From positions 310,001 through 374,000 of the forward strand of contig NZ_JABEZT010000001.1 in NCBI RefSeq assembly GCF_013149805.1: 64,000 bases of DNA. Reading direction: 5' to 3'. Below, piece after piece: positions 33,661 through 47,413 of the stretch. Under the pieces are notes generated by a model. That model saw nothing but the letters and a program-made list of their open reading frames with translations, was not told where the DNA came from and did no database searches. Made by a program: the position numbers and the translations under genes. Each line of letters opens with the position of its first letter. Within the stretch, counting starts at the first letter, position 1. This stretch comes from Isoptericola chiayiensis (GTDB lineage: Bacteria; Actinomycetota; Actinomycetes; Actinomycetales; Cellulomonadaceae).

Positions 33661-33712
33661 CAGGTCTGTCACAGGTTCGTGGCAGGTCCGCGCCAGGTTC
33701 GCTCCGTAGGTT
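33661..33712 (+). promoter_or_regulatory. Four CAGGTYYG direct repeats at 11-bp spacing, ABC-exporter promoter
   Basis: CAGGT occurs at 33661, 33672, 33683 and 33694, exactly 11 bp apart, each followed by YYG. A -10-like TAGGTT lies at 33707-33712. Direct repeats at 11 bp are the signature of OmpR/PhoB-type response regulators, which bind head to tail on one face of DNA. No two-component genes lie nearby, so the regulator is elsewhere. Confidence 0.6.
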
Positions 33713-33779
33713 CCGGCCCCGACAGGCTCCGACGACGTCGGACCCCGCGGGCCGCTGCGCCCCTCGGACAAGGAGTGGC

Positions 33780-35342
33780 ATGTTCCTGACCTATCTACGC
33801 CGCGAGCTGCGGCACCGCCGCAAGCAGACGACGGTCGTCGCCGTCGGCCTGGCCGTCGCGATCGCCCTGGTCATGGTGGTCTCGTCGGTGTCGTCCGGCG
33901 TGCGGGACGCCCAGGCGTCCGTGCTCGAGTCCGTCTACGGCGTCGGCACCGACGTGACCGTCACGCAGGCCGGGGCGCCGGGCGGCGGAGGAGGCCCGGG
34001 ACGCTTCGAGTTCGACGCCGAGTCCGGCGAGGCCGACGAGGAGGGCACCCGCTCCCTGGACCAGTCGCAGCTGACGGTCGAGCGGGGCAGCTCGTCGTTC
34101 GACGACACCGCGCTGACATCGATCACCGGCGTCGAGCACGTCTCCGGCGCCGCCGCGACGCTGACCCTGTCCAGCACGTCGTTCAGCGGCGAGATGCCGG
34201 ACTTCGAGGCGATGCGCGAGCAGATGGAGTCCGGCGGGCAGCCCGGCGCGGCGCCCGGTGAGGGCACGCAGGACGGGTCCGACGACGGCACCACCGGTGG
34301 CGCGGACGGCGCCGGGGGCAGCGCGTTCGAGGTCGACTCGTTCACGGTGACCGGCGTGGACCCCGCGGTGACCGCCGTCGGGCCGCTCACGACCCTCGAG
34401 GTGGCCGACGGTCGCGGCCTCGAGGACGGGGACACCGAGGCCGCCGTGCTGGATGCGACCTACGCCGAGACCGCCGAGATCGCCGTCGGCGACACGATCG
34501 ACGTCGGCGGCACCGACGTCGAGGTGGTCGGCACGGTCGGCTCCACCACCGGCGATGGCGTCGCCACCGCGTCGGACGTGTACGTGCCGCTGACGCTCGC
34601 CCAGGAGCTCGCCGACCTCGACGGCCAGGTCACCGACGTCTACGTCGCGGTGGACTCCGCCGACAACGTCGACGCGGTCGCCGACGCCATCGCCGCCGAG
34701 CTGCCCGACGCCTCGGTCTCCACCAGCTCCGACCTGGCCGGGGACGTCACGGGCTCGCTGTCCACGGCGTCGTCGCTGGTCTCCACCCTCGGCACCTGGC
34801 TGAGCATCGTGGTGCTCGCCGCGGCGTTCGGCCTGGCCATCCTGTTCACCGTCTCCGGCGTCAACCGCCGCACCCGCGAGCTCGGGACCCTCAAGGCGAT
34901 CGGCTGGTCCAAGGGCCGCGTCGTCGGGCAGGTGGCCGGCGAGTCGGTGGTCCAGGGTCTGATCGGCGGCGTGGCCGGCGTCGCACTCGGCGCCCTGGCC
35001 GTCCTCGGCATCAACCTCGCCGGGATCACGTTGACCGGTGCTTCCGGTGCCGGCGGCTTCTCGTTCGGCGGCCCCGATGCCGGCGGTCAGGCCGGCGGCG
35101 GACAGCTGCCCGACGGCGGTGCGTCCGGTGGCGGCCCCGGCGCCGGTGGGGGCGGTCCCTTCGGGCAGGTCGCCGATGCCGCCTCCAGCGCCGTCGACGT
35201 GGTGCTCTCCGCACCGGTCTCCGTGTGGATCGTGGTCGCCGCCGTCGGGCTCGCCGTCCTCGGCGGGCTGCTCGCCGGCGTCGTCGGCGGCTGGCGCGCC
35301 GCCCGTCTCCGCCCCGCCGAAGCCCTTCGCTCGCTCGCCTGA
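33780..35342 (+). CDS. ABC transporter permease, MacB/FtsX-like
   Basis: A 520-residue permease. TM1 (residues 18-38) is followed by a large extracytoplasmic MacB-PCD domain, then a three-helix FtsX core: LVSTLGTWLSIVVLAAAFGLAILFT, RTRELGTLKAIGWSKGRVVGQ, and a final TM ending RLRPAEALRSLA. Gly-rich inserts lie in the first loop (about residues 60-75 and 148-178) and between the last two spans (about 420-460), the latter with repeated Gly-Gly-Gly. It pairs with the ATPase gene 11 bp downstream and probably works as an antimicrobial-peptide or envelope-stress mechanotransmission exporter. ATG 33780 has AAGGAG upstream. Confidence 0.9.
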   Translation: MFLTYLRRELRHRRKQTTVVAVGLAVAIALVMVVSSVSSGVRDAQASVLESVYGVGTDVTVTQAGAPGGGGGPGRFEFDAESGEADEEGTRSLDQSQLTVERGSSSFDDTALTSITGVEHVSGAAATLTLSSTSFSGEMPDFEAMREQMESGGQPGAAPGEGTQDGSDDGTTGGADGAGGSAFEVDSFTVTGVDPAVTAVGPLTTLEVADGRGLEDGDTEAAVLDATYAETAEIAVGDTIDVGGTDVEVVGTVGSTTGDGVATASDVYVPLTLAQELADLDGQVTDVYVAVDSADNVDAVADAIAAELPDASVSTSSDLAGDVTGSLSTASSLVSTLGTWLSIVVLAAAFGLAILFTVSGVNRRTRELGTLKAIGWSKGRVVGQVAGESVVQGLIGGVAGVALGALAVLGINLAGITLTGASGAGGFSFGGPDAGGQAGGGQLPDGGASGGGPGAGGGGPFGQVADAASSAVDVVLSAPVSVWIVVAAVGLAVLGGLLAGVVGGWRAARLRPAEALRSLA

Positions 35343-35353
35343 GAGGAACCCGC

Positions 35354-36022
35354 ATGTACCAGCTCACGGACGTCACCAAGACCTACACCGGCAAGCGCAC
35401 CGTCCACGCCCTGCAGTCGGTGGACCTGGAGATCGGCGACGGCGAGCTCGTCGCGATCCAGGGTCCCACCGGCGGCGGCAAGTCCACCCTGCTGCAGATG
35501 CTCGGCGGGCTCGACCGTCCGACGTCGGGCCGCGTCGTGCTCGCCGGGGACGACCTGGCGAGGCTGTCCGACGGCGCGCTCACCAAGGCCCGCGCGAAGA
35601 ACCTCGGATTCGTGTTCCAGCACTACAACCTGATCCCGACGCTCACGGCCGTGGAGAACGTCGGCACCGCGCTGGTGCCGCTCGGCGTGCCGGCGGCCGA
35701 CCGTGCGCGGCGCTCGCTCGCGGCGCTGGAGTCGGTCGGCCTCGGCGAGCGTGCCGACCACCTGCCCGGGGAGCTGTCCGGCGGGCAGCAGCAGCGGGTC
35801 GCCATCGCCCGGGCGCTGGTCAAGGAGCCGACCGTCCTGCTCGCCGACGAACCGACCGGCAACCTCGACGAGGCCACGCGCGACGAGATCGTCGAGCTCC
35901 TCGAAGTGCTGTGGAAGGAGCAGGGGCTGACCATCGTCATGGTCACGCACGACTCCGCCGTCGCCCGACGGGCCCAGCGGCGCCTGCGGATCGCGAGCGG
36001 GAAGGTCTCCGAGGCCGCCTGA
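35354..36022 (+). CDS. ABC transporter ATP-binding protein, MacB/LolD-like
   Basis: A 222-residue ATPase with Walker A GPTGGGKST (37-45), Q-loop QHYNLIPTLTA, signature LSGGQQQR, Walker B VLLADEPTGNLD and the H-loop VTHD. The Walker A second half has Thr-Gly-Gly where Ser/Asn-Gly-Ala/Ser is more common, within family limits. It is the partner of the permease just upstream. A stop at 36020-36022 is followed 20 bp later by repeat array C. Confidence 0.95.
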   Translation: MYQLTDVTKTYTGKRTVHALQSVDLEIGDGELVAIQGPTGGGKSTLLQMLGGLDRPTSGRVVLAGDDLARLSDGALTKARAKNLGFVFQHYNLIPTLTAVENVGTALVPLGVPAADRARRSLAALESVGLGERADHLPGELSGGQQQRVAIARALVKEPTVLLADEPTGNLDEATRDEIVELLEVLWKEQGLTIVMVTHDSAVARRAQRRLRIASGKVSEAA

Positions 36023-36042
36023 CGACCGGCCGGTCCTCTGCC

Positions 36043-36165
36043 GAGGTAGGCAATCTTCCCGCGAGGTAGGCCGGGCACCGCTCAGGTAGGCAAGGTTCCC
36101 GCGAGGTAGGGCACGATTCCGTGCCCTACCTCGCGGGAAGATTGCCTACCTCGGCGAGAGGTGCC

Positions 36166-36172
<7 letters not shown>
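36043..36172. repeat. 20-bp-period GAGGTAGG inverted array, locus C
   Basis: Plus cores start at 36043, 36063, 36083 and 36103; minus cores (CCTACCTC) at 36125, 36145 and 36165, all at 20-bp spacing. 36041-36070 and 36125-36154 form a perfect 30-bp inverted repeat, and the inner units form a 20-bp-stem hairpin. The outermost minus unit enters ppdK: its GCG AGG TAG gives the last two residues' codons and the stop. The array lies between convergent genes. Confidence 0.9.
36096..36139. terminator. 20-bp-stem hairpin formed by array C units
   Basis: 36096-36115 pairs perfectly with 36120-36139 around the loop ATTC. It separates the convergent ABC ATPase and ppdK genes. The outer 30-bp pairing (36041-36070 with 36125-36154) competes with it. 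Confidence 0.8.
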
Positions 36173-38867
<2,695 letters not shown>

Positions 38868-38871
<4 letters not shown>

Positions 38872-39788
38872 GGCTTCCTCGCCTCCGTCTCGGCTCCGGG
38901 CGAGGTGGGTGTGCTGCGCCCGTCGACGTGCTCGGACAGGACTGTATTGGCCCGGCGCCGCGCTGTCACCAGGTCGATGATGCGACCCGCCGCCTCCTCC
39001 AGCGCGAGAGACGTCGTGTCCAGCACGGGACAGCCCAGACGCCGCTGCGTGGCGGCGATGTCGTCGAGCTCCTCGAGGATGCGGGCGAGGTCCGCGTAGC
39101 CACCCAGGCGACCGCCGTCCTGCCGCCCGGCACCCATGAGGTCCACCCGCCGTCGTCGGATCGTCAGCAAGCGCTCCGGATCGATCGTCAGGCCGACGAT
39201 CTTCCAGCGGTCGATCGACCCGAGCACCGACGGCGGCGCCACCCCCGCGACCAGGGGGATGTTCGCCGTGCGGTACCCGAGATAGCCCAGGTACATCGAC
39301 AGCGGCGTCTTGCCGGTGCGTGAGGCCCCCACCAGGACGATCTGCGCCTCCGCGAGACCCTCCGGCGTCGCGTTGCCGTCGTCGTTCGCGATGGCGAACT
39401 CCATGGCGTGGATGCGTTCGAAGTAGTCGGCCGCGAGTCCCACGGGTTGCACCAGGCGCGTCGGGGTGGCGCCGGTCCGTTCCGCCACGGCGTCCAGCGC
39501 CGGCGTCAGCAGGTCCGCGCACGGGATGCCGAGCTCCGCGCACCGGTCCAGCACCTGCTGGTGCAACGTCTCGTCGACGACCGTGCAGTAGACCACCGCC
39601 GGCGCCGGATCCGCGCGGAGCTGCTCGACGACGTCGTCCAGGCCCTCCTGGCTGTGCAGGCGAGGATGGCGCACCACAGCGACGTCCAGGCCCGGGTACT
39701 GCGACTGCACGGCACGGGCCACGCGGGCACCCGTGTCACCCGTGGAGTCCGCGACGACATGGATGACGACCTGCTCCGTCGGGGTCAT
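38868..39788 (-). CDS. PPDK regulatory protein (bifunctional kinase/pyrophosphorylase, DUF299)
   Basis: A 306-residue PDRP/PSRP. It opens with IHVVADSTGDTGARVARA, and the P-loop-like LVGASRTGKTPLSMYLGYLGY lies near residue 150, followed by the conserved YRTANIPLV. The enzyme phosphorylates a Thr beside the catalytic His of PPDK with ADP (off) and removes it with Pi (on). Overlap with ppdK by ATGA identifies PPDK, not PEP synthase, as target. ATG 39788 is the family start; the frame extends upstream without similarity. Confidence 0.93.
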
Positions 39789-39859
39789 GGGGCCAGGGTA
39801 GAACCGTCCGCTCAACGACGGCGGCGATGAGTCGCGCCGCCGGGGCCGGTCCACCCGGG

Positions 39860-40276
39860 ATGAGCGCAACGAACTCCGACGGCCCCGCCCACGTCCCCGA
39901 GCTCGCCCGGACCCTCGTCGCCGGCACCCACGTCGCCCACCTCGCCACGCTGCTGCCCGACGGCTCCCCGCACGTCGTGCCCCTCTGGGTCGCCTGGGAG
40001 GACGACCGCCTCGCCTTCCTCACCGGCCCCGGGTCCCGCAAGGCCCGCAACGTCGCGCGCGACCCGCGCGTCGCCGTGTCGGTGGCACACACCGAGCGCC
40101 CCTGGGAGATGGCGATGCTGCGGGGTCGCGTGGCCCGGACGGTCGACGGGGCGGCGGGCTGGACGATCGTCGACCGGATCGCCGACGCCTACACCGGCGC
40201 GCCGTACCCGCGCGGCGAGGAACGCATGGCGTTCCTGATCGACGTCGAGCACGCGACAGCGGCGGACTTCGGCTGA
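39860..40276 (+). CDS. PPOX-class F420-dependent oxidoreductase-like protein
   Basis: A 138-residue split-barrel flavin/deazaflavin protein: HVAHLATLLPDGSPHVVPLWVAWEDDRLAFLT, then SRKARNVARDPRVAVSV and a closing YPRGEERMAFLIDVE. Actinobacterial members of this size use F420 or bind FMN or heme; cofactor and substrate are not certain. ATG 39860 avoids an unneeded 11-residue extension. It is divergent from the PPDK regulator gene, 71 bp away. Confidence 0.88.
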   Translation: MSATNSDGPAHVPELARTLVAGTHVAHLATLLPDGSPHVVPLWVAWEDDRLAFLTGPGSRKARNVARDPRVAVSVAHTERPWEMAMLRGRVARTVDGAAGWTIVDRIADAYTGAPYPRGEERMAFLIDVEHATAADFG

Positions 40277-40326
40277 GCTGCGCGCCGGAGAAGATCACCC
40301 GCCACCGGGCCACACGGCCGCGCTGG

Positions 40327-41553
40327 ATGCGGAACCATGAGCCCGTGCGGAGAATCGCCGTCGTCGGTGCAGGGATCATCGGGCTCGCCGTGGCCGCGCG
40401 GCTGGCGGCCCGCGGCGACGACGTCGTCGTCCTGGAGAAGGAACAGGGCATCGCCCGCCATCAGACGGGCCGCAACTCGGGAGTCATCCACTCCGGGCTC
40501 TACTACGCTCCTGGGTCGCTCAAGGCTCGGCTCGGTACGGCCGGTGCAGCCTCCATGACCCGGTTCGCCCAGGAGCGAGGCATCGACGTGCGCACCACCG
40601 GCAAGCTCGTCGTGGCGACCGACGCTTCCGAGCTCCCGGCGCTCGCCGAGCTCGAGCGACGCGGGACCGCCAACGGTGTGCCCCTGCGCCGCGTCGCAGC
40701 GACGGAGCTCAGCAGGATCGAACCCCACGTGCGGGGCGTCGGCGCGCTGCATGTGGCGTCCACGGGCATCGTCGACTACCCGGCCGTGTGCCGGGCGTTG
40801 GCCGACGACGTCGCGCAGCACGGCGGGGAGGTCCGGTGCGGCGTCCGGGTGGTCGGCGCCAGGCCGTCGTCAGGGGGCGGCATGGCGATCGATGTCGAGT
40901 CCGCGGGCACCGGCAACAACCGGGCCGAGGAGATCGTGGTCGACGCCCTGGTCGCGTGCGCGGGTCTGTACGCGGACCGGTTCGCCGAGACCTGCGGTCT
41001 CGCGCCCGACGTCCGGATCGTGCCATTCCGCGGGGAGTACTTCGACCTCGTCGGGGATGCCGCCCACGTCGTGACGAACCCGGTCTACCCGGTGCCGGAT
41101 CCTCGGTTCCCCTTCCTGGGCGTCCATCTGACGCCCACGCTGCACGGCAGCGTGCACGCCGGCCCCAACGCCGTGCTCGCCCTCGCCCGCGAGGGGTACC
41201 GATGGCGGGACGTCGTCCCGGGTGACGTCTTCGACTCGCTCTCCTGGCCGGGACTGTGGGCGCTCGGGGCGCACCACGTCGTGCCGGGTGCCCGCGAGGT
41301 CGTCCGCTCGTTGTCCCGGCGCGCGTTCGTGCGCTCGTTGCAGCGCCTGGCACCGATGATCGAACGTCAGCACCTCGTCCCCGCGCCCTCGGGCGTGCGG
41401 GCCCAGGCGCTCGAGCGCGACGGGCGCCTCGTCGACGACTTCCGGATCCTGACCGGGCCCCGGCAGGTGCACGTGCTCAACGCTCCCTCACCCGCGGCGA
41501 CGGCGAGCCTCGAGATCGCCCGGACCGTGGTCCAGCGTCTCGACGAGGCCTGA
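40327..41553 (+). CDS. lhgO: L-2-hydroxyglutarate oxidase-like FAD enzyme
   Basis: A 408-residue FAD-dependent oxidoreductase of the DAO fold: IAVVGAGIIGLAVAARLAARG at the N-terminus, then the LhgO hallmark RHQTGRNSGVIHSGLYYAPGS, and FRGEYFDLV and GVHLTPTLHGSVHAGPNA later. It should oxidise L-2-hydroxyglutarate, a side product of central metabolism, to 2-oxoglutarate, passing electrons to the quinone pool or oxygen. ATG 40327 is used; GTG 40345 would start just before the Rossmann strand. It converges with mfd, 17 bp away. Confidence 0.92.
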   Translation: MRNHEPVRRIAVVGAGIIGLAVAARLAARGDDVVVLEKEQGIARHQTGRNSGVIHSGLYYAPGSLKARLGTAGAASMTRFAQERGIDVRTTGKLVVATDASELPALAELERRGTANGVPLRRVAATELSRIEPHVRGVGALHVASTGIVDYPAVCRALADDVAQHGGEVRCGVRVVGARPSSGGGMAIDVESAGTGNNRAEEIVVDALVACAGLYADRFAETCGLAPDVRIVPFRGEYFDLVGDAAHVVTNPVYPVPDPRFPFLGVHLTPTLHGSVHAGPNAVLALAREGYRWRDVVPGDVFDSLSWPGLWALGAHHVVPGAREVVRSLSRRAFVRSLQRLAPMIERQHLVPAPSGVRAQALERDGRLVDDFRILTGPRQVHVLNAPSPAATASLEIARTVVQRLDEA

Positions 41554-41570
41554 CCGGGACGGCAGCTCGG

Positions 41571-45194
<3,624 letters not shown>

Positions 45195-45364
45195 GGAAGT
45201 CCTTCGAGCGCGCGACGACGGGCCCACCTCGCCCCGGGACGGGGCGTGCGGGCTGACCGTCCTAGGTTACGCCGGGAAGCCGACACCCATCTCTGTCCAC
45301 GAAGCACCTCCGGATCGGCAACTTCACCCTCGACCGTTGCCGATGCCCGGGCGACGATCGACGA

Positions 45365-45988
45365 ATGAGTCGGAATAGCTCCGGATGGCGCGATCCGATC
45401 AGCGCCGTGCTCGCAGCTGCCGGAGCCGCTCTCGTCTACGGTCTGGCCGTCCACACGCCAGCGGGACGTTCGGTCGACGGCGCTGTACTCGGTCTGGTCG
45501 CAGGCTGGGCCGGAACTCCCGACACCAGTGCCGTCGCTGCGGCCTTGGGAGTGATCCGCGGCGCTCTCCCGTTCCTGCTCGCCGCAGCGGTGGGAGTTCT
45601 CGGCATGATCGGAGTCGCGCGGCGGCGGTGGCGCGGCGTCGTTGCCGCGGCGGTGGCGATACCGTGCGCCATCGCATCCAGCCTGGTGCTGCGCGACCTC
45701 CTCCTCAGTCGGCCTTCCGAGCTCGCCCACCCGGTCTACGCGCACAACACGTTTCCGAGCACGCATGTCACGGCAGTCGCGGCCCTCTGCCTGGCCGCGT
45801 GGTGGCTGCGGCCCACGTCCTGGAACGACACGGTCACCGCGTACTCGGCAGGGTTGATCGTCCTTCTCGCCGCGGTCGCCAGCGTGGCCACACATGCCCA
45901 CCGGCCGAGTGACACCCTCGGGTCGGTATTCCTGGTCGCAGCGTGGGGGGCGATGACCGTCTACGCGTTGCGACTCCGGCCCGACTGA
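45365..45988 (+). CDS. PAP2-family membrane phosphatase
   Basis: A 207-residue protein with about five hydrophobic segments and the three PAP2 phosphatase motifs: LRDLLLSRP (R-x6-R-P like), HNTFPSTHVTA (P-S-x-H) and THAHRPSDTLGS (catalytic His plus Asp). It may dephosphorylate a lipid carrier such as undecaprenyl pyrophosphate or phosphatidic acid; its place at the edge of the surface-polysaccharide locus fits recycling of the lipid carrier. G+C is lower than in the core genes to its left. It is divergent from mfd. Confidence 0.88.
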   Translation: MSRNSSGWRDPISAVLAAAGAALVYGLAVHTPAGRSVDGAVLGLVAGWAGTPDTSAVAAALGVIRGALPFLLAAAVGVLGMIGVARRRWRGVVAAAVAIPCAIASSLVLRDLLLSRPSELAHPVYAHNTFPSTHVTAVAALCLAAWWLRPTSWNDTVTAYSAGLIVLLAAVASVATHAHRPSDTLGSVFLVAAWGAMTVYALRLRPD

Positions 45989-46015
45989 GCCGGCACGAGG
46001 AACGGGCTACGTCGA

Positions 46016-47413
46016 TCAACCAGCGGCGACACGGTCCACGACGAGTAGCCAATCGGTGGCGTCGTCGGAATGCCGACCCTCAGGAGGTTCGAACCACCCC
46101 GAGTCGTCAGGGCGAACCCCCGACTCCGCCCCCGTGGTCGGGTCCCACCAAACCGCATGGACCTCGCTGTCGCCGAGATCCAGCCGCACCGGGCGGGCTG
46201 TCGGGAGGTACACCACGACCTGAGACCGGTCCGGCGTCGCGGCGCACGTCGCAAAGTCCGACTCGAGCATGTCGGCCGTACCGTCGAGCTGCGAACCGCT
46301 CCGGACGTCCTCCCCCGACCCGTCGACGAGCACCTCGCCAGCGAGGTCAGGGACCCACGCGGACCAGTCGAGCGTCTCGACACGGGCACGGATCAGACCC
46401 AGCTGCGCGACGGCGGTCGACCCCAAGGCATCGAGGAAATCGCCCCGCGACTGCCAGACGTCGCGCCGCCCGTAGGCGGCATAGGCGCCCCCACTCGTGT
46501 AGGTCCACAACACCTGCCGCCGGATCGTCTCGGAAGTGGTGTCCGGCCCAGCTGTGTTGTTCTCGTCCTCGAAGTTGGACTCGACGAGCGCCACCGGGCC
46601 CTCAGCGAGCTCGTACCCCTTGCGCACGACGGCGTAGGTGGGGGCATACGTGTAGGCGGCCTGGACCTCGACGCGTCCCCCCCAACGGGCGTTGTCGACG
46701 GAGAGCGAGCTGTTGTTGTGGTACTGGACGGTGGCGGGCTGATCGGCACCCGCGTCCCGCAGGCCATCGAGGCATTCCAAAAGGCTCGGGTCGAGGAGGT
46801 CCCACTCGGAGCTTGCGTAGTCGACGCCGAAGAGCCAGATGATCCCGGGCCGGCCGCCGTACCGGTCCCCCAGCATCCGGCCAAACTCACGGCTTTCGGC
46901 CGGGTCACCGATGCCGTAGGCAAGCAGCGGGCCCATCGCTCCCAGGAGAACGGAGAAGCCGCGTTTGCTCGCTTCGTCGAGAAGCGTGTCCAGCCGGGTC
47001 CAGTACCCTTCGTCCCACCGCGTGATGTCGCCGTCGACGAACGCTTGCTGCCCGTCGATGCAACCGTCGACACGGTTGCCTGAACCGTCGATATGAAACG
47101 GTAGTGCGGAGGTCTGGACCGCATTGAAACCCTGCGCCTGACGCTCGCTGAAGTACTTCCCGAGCTGCTCGGCCGTGTAGACACCGGACATGGTCCACAC
47201 CGTGTCCGCAAGCACGAGCAACGGCGAGCCGTTCTCGTCGACCAGGCGCCGGCCGTCCGCAGAGACACCCGCCACCAGGGGCAGATCGCCGCCGGTCCAG
47301 CGCTCGAGCGCCACGTCAGGAACCTCTGGATCCGGAGTCGAACAGCACGCGATCAGCGTCGTGCCCGAGACCACTCCTGCCAGGGCCAGGAAACGGCGTC
47401 GACTGATGATCAC
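46016..47413 (-). CDS. DUF4038/GH140-like Tat lipoprotein, putative glycan hydrolase
   Basis: A 465-residue exported protein. The N-terminus SRRRFLALAGVVSGTTLIAC is a twin-arginine signal ending in a lipobox (L-I-A-C), so it is anchored outside the membrane. The body has the DUF4038 TIM-barrel layout of GH140-type apiosidase-like enzymes: FLVLADTVW-like segment (LLVLADTVWTM), SERQAQGFNAVQTSALPF, GRPGIIWLFGVDYA, VALVESNFEDENNT and WTYTSGGAYAAYGRRDVWQ, then a small C-terminal beta domain. Acid residues in the E-S-N-F-E block are candidates for catalysis. GTG 47413 overlaps the stop of the upstream gene by 4 bp, so it is the last gene of the Wzm/Wzt export operon. Confidence 0.85.
   Translation of the reverse strand: MIISRRRFLALAGVVSGTTLIACCSTPDPEVPDVALERWTGGDLPLVAGVSADGRRLVDENGSPLLVLADTVWTMSGVYTAEQLGKYFSERQAQGFNAVQTSALPFHIDGSGNRVDGCIDGQQAFVDGDITRWDEGYWTRLDTLLDEASKRGFSVLLGAMGPLLAYGIGDPAESREFGRMLGDRYGGRPGIIWLFGVDYASSEWDLLDPSLLECLDGLRDAGADQPATVQYHNNSSLSVDNARWGGRVEVQAAYTYAPTYAVVRKGYELAEGPVALVESNFEDENNTAGPDTTSETIRRQVLWTYTSGGAYAAYGRRDVWQSRGDFLDALGSTAVAQLGLIRARVETLDWSAWVPDLAGEVLVDGSGEDVRSGSQLDGTADMLESDFATCAATPDRSQVVVYLPTARPVRLDLGDSEVHAVWWDPTTGAESGVRPDDSGWFEPPEGRHSDDATDWLLVVDRVAAG

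Noticed and set aside
46070-47083. A plus-strand frame of 337 residues opposite the GH140-like gene
   Set aside because: Antisense shadow; the minus-strand gene has a Tat lipoprotein signal and family motifs.
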